Assembly (NCBI RefSeq): GCF_026191475.2
Contig: NZ_JAOSLC020000002.1
Coordinates: 186,001 to 250,000 of the forward strand
Reading direction: 5' to 3'
DNA from: Polaribacter ponticola
GTDB taxonomy: Bacteria > Bacteroidota > Bacteroidia > Flavobacteriales > Flavobacteriaceae
DNA: 64,000 bases
The position numbers and the translations under genes are program-made. Under the pieces are notes generated by a model. It was not told the origin of the DNA and did no database searches. It was given only the letters and a program-made list of their open reading frames with translations. Position 1 is the first letter of the stretch. Every line of letters starts with the position of its first letter. Shown piece after piece: positions 35,589-44,441 of this stretch.

Positions 35589-37872
35589 GAAAACAACTGC
35601 ACAACCACCAGAAAAACTAACAGGAATTGAGTTAACAGAAGTTCCTAAATCTGCTGTTGGTGTTAAGGCAATAACATCTGCCTTATCACATGTAAAAAAC
35701 GAAGTTGGGTTATTTAAAGGTATTGGATTATTAGCAAATATTAATCAAAAATATGGTTTTGATTGCCCAGGTTGCGCGTGGCCAGATCCTGATGAAAAAC
35801 GTACGTTCTTAGCTGAATATTGTGAAAACGGTGCAAAAGCGATTGCAGAAGAAGCCACAAAAAATATGGTTTCACCTATGTTTTTTGCAACACATTCAGT
35901 AAACGAATTAGCTAAATTATCTGATTACGAAATTGGTAAAAGTGGTAGAATTACACATCCAATGTACTTACCTGAAGGGAAAGATAATTACGAAGAAATT
36001 TCTTGGGGAAAAGCTTTTAAATTAATTGCAGATGAATTAAACGGATTAGATTCACCCGATGAAGCCATTTTTTATACTTCTGGTAGAACAAGCAATGAAG
36101 CTGCATTCTTGTATCAATTATTTGTACGTGAGTTTGGAACAAACAACTTACCAGATTGCTCTAATATGTGTCATGAATCTAGTGGTGTTGCACTTTCAGA
36201 AACGCTAGGTATTGGTAAAGGTTCTGTTACTTTAGATGACTTTAATCATGCCGATTTGGTAATTGTTATTGGGCAAAATCCAGGAACAAACCACCCAAGA
36301 ATGTTAACAGCTTTGAGTGAAACAAAAAAGAAAGGCGGAAAAATTATTACTATAAATCCGTTACCAGAAGTTGGTTTAATGAATTATAAAGATCCTCAAA
36401 ACCCACTAAAATGGATTGGAAAAGGGCAAGATTTAACAGACTTATTTCTGCAAGTAAAAATTAATGGAGATGTTGCGTTGTTAAAAATCATCTTAAAATT
36501 GATGAAAGAACAAGAAGATCTAAAACCTAATTCGGTTTTCGATCATCAATTTATAAAAGAAAAAACGGCAGGAATTAACGATCTATTAAAAGATTTAGAT
36601 AATTATTCTATTGATGAATTATTACCACAAACAGGTTTAACTTTAAAAGAAGTAGAAGCAGCAGCAAAATTAATTATCAATAACGAAAAAGTTATTATTT
36701 GTTGGGCAATGGGTTTAACACAGCATAAAAACGCAGTTGATAACATACGTGAAGTGGTAAATATACTATTGCTAAAAGGTAGTATTGGTAAAAAAGGTGC
36801 AGGAACTTGTCCTGTTCGTGGGCATTCTAATGTACAAGGAGACAGAACAATGGGTATTTGGGAAAAAGCACCAGATACTTTTTTAGATAATTTAGAAAAA
36901 GAATTTAATTTTAAAGCCCCTAGGAAACATGGTTTTGATGTTGTAGAAGCTATTGAAGCGATGCATGCTAAAAAAGCGAAAGTATTTTTTGGAATGGGTG
37001 GTAATTTTGTTTCTGCTACACCAGATACCGAATTTACTGCAGATGCATTACGAAACTGTAATTTAACAGTACAGGTTTCAACAAAACTTAATAGAAGTCA
37101 TTTAATTACGGGTAAAAAAGCATTGATTTTACCTTGTTTAGGTCGCTCTGAAAAAGATTATCAAACTTCTGGACAACAATTTGTTTCTGTAGAAAATTCC
37201 ATGGGAGTTGTACATTTATCTAGAGGTCATTTAGAACCATGTTCTGAAAAAACATTAAGTGAAACGGCAATTGTAGCTAATTTAGCAAATATCACTTTAA
37301 AAAAATCGAACACAGACTGGATAAACTTAACGTCTCATTACGATTTAATTAGAGATAAAATTGAAGCTACTATTCCTGGTTTTGAAAACTATAACAAAAG
37401 AGTTAGAGTTAAAGGAGGCTTTTATTTACCTAATAACGCGAGAGAAAATAATTTTGAGCCTACAAAAACAGGAAAAGCTAATTTCAGTATCAATAAACCA
37501 TCAGAAATTGAATTAGAAAAGAATCAATTTATGATGATGACAATTAGAACTCACGATCAATACAATACTACAATTTATGGTTTAAATGATAGGTATAGAG
37601 GTGTTTTAAATGAAAGAAGAGTTGTTTTTATGAATGCTGATGATATGCAAAATTTAGGTTTACAAAAATTAGATTTAGTAGATTTAACAAGCCATTTTAA
37701 AGACGAAAAAAGAGAAGCTAAAGGTTTTTTAGCAATCCCATATGATATTCCATCACAATGTACAGCTACTTATTTTCCAGAAGCAAATGTTTTAGTACCA
37801 ATAAAAAGTAAAGCAAATATAAGTAATACACCAGCTTCTAAAACGGTAATTATTACTATTAAAAAAAGATAA
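35581..37872 (+). CDS. FdhF/YdeP-family molybdopterin oxidoreductase
   Basis: 763 residues, the size of YdeP-type proteins. FDCPGCAWPDP (Cys 62 and 65) is the short N-terminal cysteine pair of this branch, not a full four-Cys [4Fe-4S] ligand set as in FdhF. Molybdopterin-binding segments include YTSGRTSNEAAFLYQLF, VIVIGQNPGTNHPRM, CPVRGHSNVQGDRTMG and the C-terminal RTHDQYNTTIYGLNDRYRG. The natural substrate of YdeP-like enzymes is unsettled; E. coli YdeP is linked to acid resistance. Coupling to fdhD supports a cofactor that needs sulfuration. Confidence 0.92.
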   Translation: MSKKTTAQPPEKLTGIELTEVPKSAVGVKAITSALSHVKNEVGLFKGIGLLANINQKYGFDCPGCAWPDPDEKRTFLAEYCENGAKAIAEEATKNMVSPMFFATHSVNELAKLSDYEIGKSGRITHPMYLPEGKDNYEEISWGKAFKLIADELNGLDSPDEAIFYTSGRTSNEAAFLYQLFVREFGTNNLPDCSNMCHESSGVALSETLGIGKGSVTLDDFNHADLVIVIGQNPGTNHPRMLTALSETKKKGGKIITINPLPEVGLMNYKDPQNPLKWIGKGQDLTDLFLQVKINGDVALLKIILKLMKEQEDLKPNSVFDHQFIKEKTAGINDLLKDLDNYSIDELLPQTGLTLKEVEAAAKLIINNEKVIICWAMGLTQHKNAVDNIREVVNILLLKGSIGKKGAGTCPVRGHSNVQGDRTMGIWEKAPDTFLDNLEKEFNFKAPRKHGFDVVEAIEAMHAKKAKVFFGMGGNFVSATPDTEFTADALRNCNLTVQVSTKLNRSHLITGKKALILPCLGRSEKDYQTSGQQFVSVENSMGVVHLSRGHLEPCSEKTLSETAIVANLANITLKKSNTDWINLTSHYDLIRDKIEATIPGFENYNKRVRVKGGFYLPNNARENNFEPTKTGKANFSINKPSEIELEKNQFMMMTIRTHDQYNTTIYGLNDRYRGVLNERRVVFMNADDMQNLGLQKLDLVDLTSHFKDEKREAKGFLAIPYDIPSQCTATYFPEANVLVPIKSKANISNTPASKTVIITIKKR

Positions 37873-37881
37873 ACTCATTAT

Positions 37882-39408
37882 ATGAAAAAGTATATTTTAT
37901 TATTTTTTATCGCATTTATCAGTCCTTTTTTAAATGCTCAGGAAGAAGTAGTTCCGGAAATGAAAACTCAAAAAGGATTTTCAAAACTCGATTTTCTTTC
38001 TTTAGATTTACCTGCAAACGACCCAAATATGGGGTTTACAGGAATTCATTATAATTTAATGATTAACGATTGGTCATATGCAGGTTTAGGAATCTATGGA
38101 GCTGTTTCTGGCAACAAAGGAGGTTTTTTTACTCTTGGTATAAACGCTGGTATTAAGAAGTATATAACTGAAGACTTATATTTAGACACTGGTTTCCATT
38201 TTGGTGGTGGTGGTGGTGCTTCTGCTCCGGATGGTGGTGGCGCATTTATTTTACCTCATTTTAATTTAGGATATAACTTTAAAAATTTCTCGATTAATTC
38301 GGGATGGAGTTACGCAAACTTTTTTGATGATGGTGATATTAAAGGACATCAATTAAATGTTGGTTTAGAAATACCATTAGATTACTCCTACTCCAATTAT
38401 GAGAATTTAGAAAGTAAATTTGATTACAATAATCTAAAAACTTCTAAATGGAATGTGCCGTCTAAAAAAACATCGATGATGTTTCATGTAAATAATTTAA
38501 AAATTAAAGGGAGAACACAAAACAGTAGTGGTGTAAAATATAGTGGAGAAACCATAAGATTAGCTGGTTTTGAACTAGCTTCTTACCTCTCTAAAAACTG
38601 GTTTGCATTTTTAAAATTAGATGGTGCTTTTGATGGTATAAAAGCTGGTTATATGGATGTTTTTTTAGGCGGAGGATATCAATTCTATTTTAACAAAAAC
38701 AGAACAAACATTGCAACTAAATTTGGACTTGGTGCTGGCGGCGGCGGCGGTGTAGATACTAAAGGCGGTTTTTTAATATACCCTGACATTTCTATTGAAC
38801 AACAAATTTTTAAAGACATTTATCTTTCTGTAAATAAAGGATTTGTAATGTCTCCAGATTCTCACTTTTATACTTCTTCTTTTGGTGTTGGTTTAAAATA
38901 CTATTTAGAAAGAAATGGTATTATATCTAACGAAAAATCATTTTCTACTGGAATTTTTAAAGGCTTAGAAGTAATTACAAAGCACGATCTTTATTTTAAT
39001 GCAAAAAGGGATACTAATCCTACAGAAAATTTACATCAAATATCTTTACAAGTTAATTTAGGTTTAAATAAAAACCTATATGTTGCAGGCCAAACCTCAT
39101 TTGCAAATTTTGGAAATGCTGGTGCCTATGCAGAAGGCATAGTTGGTATAGGTATTAAAACAAATTCACTTTTAAATAATAAACTAACATTATTTGCGCA
39201 AGGTTTAGGTGGTGCTGCTGGTGGTGGCGGTATTAGTACTGGAGAAGGTTTAATTGTAAAACCAAGTACAGGTTTTAGTTATCAATTAAATAAAACATTA
39301 AGTTTTAGAACTGCTGCAGGATATGTAAAGGCTAAAGGCGGAAATTTAAGTAGTACGTTTTTAAATTTCGGAATTAAATATAATTTATCAATTCTAAAAA
39401 TGAATTAA
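37882..39408 (+). CDS. Outer-membrane beta-barrel-like protein, glycine-rich, unknown
   Basis: 508 residues with signal peptide (MKKYILLFFIAFISPFLNAQ). Alternating hydrophobic and polar strands with aromatic ends (for example GGGYQFYFN, FGVGLKYYLE, LNFGIKYNLSI at the C-terminus) suggest an outer-membrane barrel with two barrel-like halves. Glycine-rich loops are repeated: FGGGGGASAPDGGGAF, LGAGGGGGVDTKGGF and GGAAGGGGISTGEGL. It starts 9 bases after the YdeP-like gene, so it is probably in the same transcript. No family is recognised. Confidence 0.75.
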   Translation: MKKYILLFFIAFISPFLNAQEEVVPEMKTQKGFSKLDFLSLDLPANDPNMGFTGIHYNLMINDWSYAGLGIYGAVSGNKGGFFTLGINAGIKKYITEDLYLDTGFHFGGGGGASAPDGGGAFILPHFNLGYNFKNFSINSGWSYANFFDDGDIKGHQLNVGLEIPLDYSYSNYENLESKFDYNNLKTSKWNVPSKKTSMMFHVNNLKIKGRTQNSSGVKYSGETIRLAGFELASYLSKNWFAFLKLDGAFDGIKAGYMDVFLGGGYQFYFNKNRTNIATKFGLGAGGGGGVDTKGGFLIYPDISIEQQIFKDIYLSVNKGFVMSPDSHFYTSSFGVGLKYYLERNGIISNEKSFSTGIFKGLEVITKHDLYFNAKRDTNPTENLHQISLQVNLGLNKNLYVAGQTSFANFGNAGAYAEGIVGIGIKTNSLLNNKLTLFAQGLGGAAGGGGISTGEGLIVKPSTGFSYQLNKTLSFRTAAGYVKAKGGNLSSTFLNFGIKYNLSILKMN

Positions 39409-39446
39409 AATAAAGTCCTATTTTTAAAGAATAAAAATATGTAAAC

Positions 39447-41081
39447 ATGAAATTTAAAATCCTCCCTCTATTTATTTCTTTATTTGTTCTTAATATTTTG
39501 ACAGTCCATTCGCAAAACATAAATATTATCCCAAAACCACAAGAATTTTCTTTTGGGAAAAATAATTTTATAATAGATGAAAGTACTTTAATTATTAACA
39601 CTGCAGAGAGTATTAAGTCTAGTAAAAACTTACAAGATTATTTTATAGATACTTATAATATAAATCTAAAATCTACTGAATTTAAAAGTTTAAAGAAGAA
39701 ATCTATTCATTTTATGGTAGATGAAAACTTATCAGAAGAAAGTTACGATTTATCAATTACTAATGAAGGAATTACCATTTGTGCTCTTAATGAAAAAGGT
39801 TGGTTTTATGCTATACAAAGTTTAATACAGTATTGTTCTTCTAATTCTTATTTCTCAAAATATGAAAAGTTAATTAAAATAAGAGAAGTTACTATTAAAG
39901 ACTCTCCTAGATTTAAATGGAGAGCTTTTATGCTAGATGAAGCTAGACATTTTAAAGGAATGGATCAAGTAAAAATGCTATTAGATGAAATGGCTTTTTT
40001 AAAAATGAATATTTTTCATTGGCATTTAGTTGACGATCAAGGTTGGAGGATAGAAATAAAAAAATATCCTAAACTTACAGAAATTGGCTCTACAAGAAAA
40101 AGCACACAAATTGGTCCATTACAATGGGAAAGCCCAATACAATCTGCAGAACCACATTCTGGTTTTTATACTCAAGAACAGATAAAAGAAATTATTAAAT
40201 ACGCTAAAGAAAGACATATTACAATTGTTCCTGAAATAGAAATGCCAGGTCACTCTAGTGCTGCCATTGCATCTTACCCTTGGTTAGGTACATCAAAAAA
40301 AGAAATAGAAGTACCAATTAAATTTGGTGTTGGTAAAGATGTTTATGATGTTACAAACCCAAAAGTACAGCAATTTTTAACAGATGTTTTAGACGAAGTT
40401 ATGTTACTCTTCCCATCAAAAGTAATTCATATTGGTGGAGATGAAGTAAAATATAATCATTGGAAATCTTCTACTTCTGTAAATAAATACATGCAGAAAA
40501 AAGAATTAAAAACCCCTGCTGACTTACAAGTTTACTTTACCAACAACATTTCTAATTACTTACAAAGTAAAGGTAGAAGAATGATGGGGTGGAATGAAAT
40601 AATGGGACATAATTTACATTTTTACCAAAATAAAGAAGATACAAAAACAACACAAAAACTAGCAAAAGAAAGTATTGTTCATTTCTGGAAAGGCGATATT
40701 GACTTAGTTACAACAGCTGCTAGTAGTGGTTATGAAATAGTAAACTCGTTACATTCTTATACTTATTTAGATTATAGATATAAAAACTTACCATTATCTA
40801 AAGCATATTCTTTTGACCCTATTCCAGAAAAACTAGAAGCAAAATACCATAATAAAATAATTGGCTTAGGAGCTCAAATGTGGGGAGAATGGATTCCAAC
40901 TAACGGAGAAATGCATTTTAAAGTTTTTCCTAGAATTGCTGCTTATGCAGAAATTGGATGGACCAATAAAAGAAACAAAAACTTCAATTCTTTTAAATCT
41001 GCATTAAAAAACCTACAAAAGAGATGGGAGAAAAAAGGAATTTATTTTGCTACTGATGATTTTGTAGAAAAAAACAAATAA
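39447..41081 (+). CDS. Beta-N-acetylhexosaminidase, glycoside hydrolase family 20
   Basis: 544 residues with signal peptide (cleaved near HSQ), probably periplasmic. Residues about 25-150 are the GH20b-like N-terminal domain (IPKPQEFSFGKN). The catalytic domain starts at SPRFKWRAFMLDEARHF and contains the Asp-Glu catalytic pair in HIGGDEV (about 327-333), with MPGHSSAAIASYPWL before it and GAQMWGEW near the end. It removes terminal GlcNAc/GalNAc, for example from chitin oligomers. It has a clear terminator behind it. Confidence 0.95.
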   Translation: MKFKILPLFISLFVLNILTVHSQNINIIPKPQEFSFGKNNFIIDESTLIINTAESIKSSKNLQDYFIDTYNINLKSTEFKSLKKKSIHFMVDENLSEESYDLSITNEGITICALNEKGWFYAIQSLIQYCSSNSYFSKYEKLIKIREVTIKDSPRFKWRAFMLDEARHFKGMDQVKMLLDEMAFLKMNIFHWHLVDDQGWRIEIKKYPKLTEIGSTRKSTQIGPLQWESPIQSAEPHSGFYTQEQIKEIIKYAKERHITIVPEIEMPGHSSAAIASYPWLGTSKKEIEVPIKFGVGKDVYDVTNPKVQQFLTDVLDEVMLLFPSKVIHIGGDEVKYNHWKSSTSVNKYMQKKELKTPADLQVYFTNNISNYLQSKGRRMMGWNEIMGHNLHFYQNKEDTKTTQKLAKESIVHFWKGDIDLVTTAASSGYEIVNSLHSYTYLDYRYKNLPLSKAYSFDPIPEKLEAKYHNKIIGLGAQMWGEWIPTNGEMHFKVFPRIAAYAEIGWTNKRNKNFNSFKSALKNLQKRWEKKGIYFATDDFVEKNK

Positions 41082-41103
41082 CCTTATTCTTAAATAAGAT
41101 AAT

Positions 41104-41140
41104 GTACTAACTATTATACCAAATAGTTAGTACTTAATTT
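41104..41140 (+). terminator. Intrinsic terminator after the GH20 gene
   Basis: Perfect 12-bp stem GTACTAACTATT / AATAGTTAGTAC (41104-41115, 41122-41133) with a 6-base loop and T-rich tail. Confidence 0.8.
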
Positions 41141-41157
41141 TTAGAAAATATTTTTTT

Positions 41158-41191
41158 TAAGCTTGAAAAGGAAACTTTTTGAGCTTTTTTT
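41158..41191 (+). terminator. Second hairpin with long T run
   Basis: AAGCTTGAAAAG / CTTTTTGAGCTT with a GAAA loop followed by T7. It is a back-up terminator for the GH20 gene, or attenuates read-through into the small gene at 41363. Confidence 0.65.
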
Positions 41192-41362
41192 ATTCTTTTA
41201 AAAGTGACTAAAATGTCTTTTATCTAAATAAAATTGCCTTTCACCTAAAAACGAGATTATTTTTCTAATAAAAAGTGACCTTTGAACAAAATATGTATCA
41301 TAATAGTGAGGGTCATTTATAAAATAACTAATCTAAACTTTAACCTTAAAAAAATCTAAATT

Positions 41363-41569
41363 ATGTATAAGAGCACATTTCAACAATTATTACTTTTCAT
41401 TTTAACATCAGTAATCATCTTTAAATCAGGTCAATACTTAGTTGCATTAAATGATATCAAGTCATTTACAGATTTTTTTATAATTATGGCTTTCTTTGTA
41501 TCTACAGTTTTATTCCTTAATTGCTTTGCTAGATTAGGTAGTAAACTTGTAAACACTTTAAGTTTCTAA
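41363..41569 (+). CDS. Small hypothetical membrane protein
   Basis: 68 residues with two hydrophobic segments (about 8-27 and 37-58) and short polar ends. It has its own terminator and sits alone between terminators, which supports a real transcription unit. The leader contains an inverted pair TGACC / GGTCA (41276-41311) that could be an operator. No family is recognised. Confidence 0.6.
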   Translation: MYKSTFQQLLLFILTSVIIFKSGQYLVALNDIKSFTDFFIIMAFFVSTVLFLNCFARLGSKLVNTLSF

Positions 41570-41632
41570 AAACATATTCTTAGATATATAATATCTAGAT
41601 TTTATAATATAACCACATATTGAATTAATTAT

Positions 41633-41662
41633 AAAGCTTTACTTTACTGTAAAGCTTTTTTA
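41633..41662 (+). terminator. Intrinsic terminator after the small membrane protein gene
   Basis: Perfect 10-bp stem AAAGCTTTAC / GTAAAGCTTT followed by a T run. Confidence 0.8.
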
Positions 41663-41712
41663 TTTTCTAATTAAAACTCACGTCTTTATCTTTAGCTTTT
41701 AATGTAATACTA

Positions 41713-41742
41713 AAAAAGCCTCACATTTCTGAGAAGCTTTAG
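41713..41742 (-). terminator. Terminator for the minus-strand sugar-acid locus
   Basis: On the minus strand AAAGCTTCTCAGAAATGTGAGGCTTTTTT forms an imperfect stem followed by T residues, 44 bases after the SDR stop. The same AAGCTTCACA...TGTGAGGC design recurs at 47.74 and 48.69 kb. Confidence 0.65.
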
Positions 41743-41785
41743 GATAAATTATTTTAAACTTGATCTTTTTTTACTTGAAAAAAGA

Positions 41786-42554
41786 TTACATATTGTATAC
41801 CCCTCCATTTATATCTAGAGTTGCTCCTGTAATAAAACCATCGTATTCTGAAGCTAAATATAAAACAGCTCTAGCTACATCGGCTGCATTACCAGCTCTT
41901 TGAATAGGAATACCAGCAGTAGTTTCTGCTGCAGACTCTTTAGTTGTGTGAGTATTATGAAAAGAAGTACCTAAGATTAAACCAGGTGAAACCGCATTTA
42001 CTCGAGTACCTTGTGCTCCTAGTTCTGCAGAAAGCGCTCTTGTAAACGTTAATATTGCTCCTTTACTAGTTTGAATAAACCAATGATCCTGGATCCCCTC
42101 CTTTTCTACCTGCTAATGATGCTAAATTAACAATACTACTATTATTATTTTTAGCTAAGTAAGGTGATGCTGCTTTTGTTACAAACATCATAGATGTAAG
42201 ATTAATATCCATTACTTTATGCCAAAAATCTGCTTCCATTTCATTTAACAATCTACGAGCAACAAGAGAACCTGCATTATTAATTAGAATATCCAAACTG
42301 CTAAAAGCTTCAATAGTTTTTTCAACCACAGAAATAGCATCAGCTTCTTTTGTTAAATCTCCTCCAATAGATATAGCTTTTAAACCTTTACTTTTAGCAT
42401 AATCTACCAGTTTATTTGCAGTATCTGAACTAGAAAAATAATGAATTGCTACATTGGCTCCACAATCAATAAAATGCTTTGTTATTGATTCTCCTATACC
42501 CTGAGCTCCAGCAGTAACAAGAACATTTTTTCCCTTTAATTTATTTTGATTCAT
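41786..42554 (-). CDS. SDR-family oxidoreductase, sugar-acid type (frameshifted in this sequence)
   Basis: Classical SDR with the cofactor motif VTAGAQGIGES (TGxxxGxG-like), NNAG near 92 and, across the break, YSTSKGAIL (catalytic Tyr-x-x-x-Lys) and VNAVSPGLI. The first frame ends in TTCAAACTAG; one A fewer restores YSTSKGAIL and the frame to 41786. 769 bases, one more than a multiple of three. It lies next to an alginate lyase, where SDRs often reduce the unsaturated uronate-derived keto acid (DEH) or 5-ketogluconate. Which one is undecided. Confidence 0.88.
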
Positions 42555-42565
42555 TTTATGTTATA

Positions 42566-43681
42566 TTATTTATGATCGTTTTTAGTGAAATACCCTTGAT
42601 TAGAAACAGAAGCATCACTTACGTTGATACTTGCTGTTTTAAACCAAACTTCAGCATAATTTCCGTCTGCATATTGTTTTTGAATATCTCCTCCATGAGT
42701 TTCTGCTCCAGAACACCAATTTCTATTTACTTCTGGAGATTTTCCATTAGTTTGATTATAAGCCCCTAATTTAAAGAAACAACCTTCACCTGCGTATGCT
42801 TCTTTTCGTTCTACTCCATCTTGACCAATTGGTACAAATAATTTTTGTGTTTGCTCAGGAATGTCTGCTTTTGTAATGTACTCTGATGTTATTAAATTTT
42901 TAGTAAATGTTTTAGTTTCATGATTTTTACTTGTAAATTTCAAGTTCATAATTCCATCTTTTACTTCAATTTCATAGCTAAATTCTTCACCTAGAGCAAT
43001 ACCATCTTTTGGTTCTTCTGGATAGGTGTCTTCCGTTTCTCCAACTACGGAAAAATCATCTCCCCAAACTGCATAAGAAAAATCCCATCTTTTAGAATTG
43101 TCTTCACCTTTAGTATTTATTTCATAATGCCAAAATACTGATCCTTTTGTATGACCTGGATACTTCTTATAAAATATTTTTAACGGTTCATTTTCATGTT
43201 TATCTGCACTATGAATTTGTCCAACAACTACAGCATGCGAAGCTGCCACTCTAGCATCTCCTGTTGTTGAAACATTCATTACCTTAAGTGTAGCTGTTAA
43301 TTTATCATTAGCCGTTTTTGGGTACCATTTTTTAGTTTGTCCTAATTCTGTTCTAGTATTGTTAGAAGTTCCATGCGTACTTCCTGCATTTGGAGCTTTA
43401 AAAACCACCCAATTTCCATTGGCATCATTTTCTGTATAAAAAAAATCTTTATGTTCAAAATTATTAGCTATTCCGGCATTTTCACCATTCCCTAAAACTA
43501 ATTTCCAATGATCAAAAAACGGAATAACTTCACTTGCATAAATAGTTTTTTCGGTAACTTTTTGAGCTTCTTTTTTTGATGTATTCACACAACTATTTAA
43601 CATAAAAAAAACACTAAAAAATAGTATTAACGTTTTTAATATAATCTTTCTTTTATTCATTTTGCTTTTATTTAATTTCAT
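42566..43681 (-). CDS. Alginate lyase, polysaccharide lyase family 7, lipoprotein
   Basis: 371 residues with a lipoprotein signal (FFMLNSC, Cys about 31), so anchored in a membrane, likely facing outwards. PL7 hallmarks are visible: the substrate-binding and catalytic Arg in NNTRTELGQ, the catalytic His in VVVGQIHS, and the tyrosine strand CFFKLGAYNQ. It cuts alginate by beta-elimination. It lies 11 bases before the SDR gene and downstream of the FadR-type regulator, all on the minus strand. A second in-frame ATG at residue 8 is an alternative start. Confidence 0.93.
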   Translation of the reverse strand: MKLNKSKMNKRKIILKTLILFFSVFFMLNSCVNTSKKEAQKVTEKTIYASEVIPFFDHWKLVLGNGENAGIANNFEHKDFFYTENDANGNWVVFKAPNAGSTHGTSNNTRTELGQTKKWYPKTANDKLTATLKVMNVSTTGDARVAASHAVVVGQIHSADKHENEPLKIFYKKYPGHTKGSVFWHYEINTKGEDNSKRWDFSYAVWGDDFSVVGETEDTYPEEPKDGIALGEEFSYEIEVKDGIMNLKFTSKNHETKTFTKNLITSEYITKADIPEQTQKLFVPIGQDGVERKEAYAGEGCFFKLGAYNQTNGKSPEVNRNWCSGAETHGGDIQKQYADGNYAEVWFKTASINVSDASVSNQGYFTKNDHK

Positions 43682-43702
43682 TGCTTAATCTATTTTTATT
43701 CT

Positions 43703-44398
43703 TTATTTTTTAATATGTTTAAATAATTTAAAAAAGTGTTGATGCATCATTTTTTCAGCAAGCTCCTCATCTTGAGCTTCAATGGCTAAATAAATATCTT
43801 CATGTTTTTTAATTTCTGAAATTACTAAATCTCCCTCACAAACTGTATCACGTTCATAAGTAGATAGAATTGGAGGTGTTAATAATAACATTAAAGAAAC
43901 CATTGTTTTGTTTTTACTAGCTTTTGCTATTGATAAATGAAATAATAAGTCTTCTTCTAAATAGTCTTCGCCACAAGAAATTTTAGTTTTAAATTCATTT
44001 AATGCATCCTTTATTCTTTTTAAATCAATATCAGAACGTCTTTTAGCAGCTAAACAAACTGTTTTCAATTCTAAAGAAATTCTTGTTTCTACAAGCTCGT
44101 TAAAAGAAGGTGCTTCTAATGAAAGAATTTCTTCTACCATACCATTAAAACCTATTAATCCAATTGCTAGTATTGTTCCACTCTGTGACATAGATTTTAG
44201 AACACCATAAAATTCTAACCTTCTTATTGCTTCTCGAATATGGTTTCGTTTAAAACCAAACTTTTCAGACATAATTCTTTCTGAAGGCAACTTTTCTCCT
44301 CTTTCTAAATTCTTTAAATTTATATAATCTCGAATTTTGGCTATTACATCATTCTGTAAAATTCTATTCTTATTATTATCTACTAAACTTATTTTCAT
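43703..44398 (-). CDS. GntR/FadR-family transcriptional regulator (FCD domain)
   Basis: 231 residues. The winged helix-turn-helix (about 15-80) carries GEKLPSERIMSEKFGFKRNHIREAIRRLE in parts (LPSERIMSEKFG and IREAIRRLEFYGVL). The C-terminal FCD helices have EDLLFHLSIAKAS with the metal-ligand His/Asp pattern. Regulators of this kind sense organic or sugar acids and usually repress their neighbours. It sits between the transporter and the lyase in the same direction, so local control of this locus is likely. Confidence 0.92.
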   Translation of the reverse strand: MKISLVDNNKNRILQNDVIAKIRDYINLKNLERGEKLPSERIMSEKFGFKRNHIREAIRRLEFYGVLKSMSQSGTILAIGLIGFNGMVEEILSLEAPSFNELVETRISLELKTVCLAAKRRSDIDLKRIKDALNEFKTKISCGEDYLEEDLLFHLSIAKASKNKTMVSLMLLLTPPILSTYERDTVCEGDLVISEIKKHEDIYLAIEAQDEELAEKMMHQHFFKLFKHIKK

Positions 44399-44441
44399 GA
44401 AATTGAATTATTATATGGTTATTTTTAATATTAATAGATTA

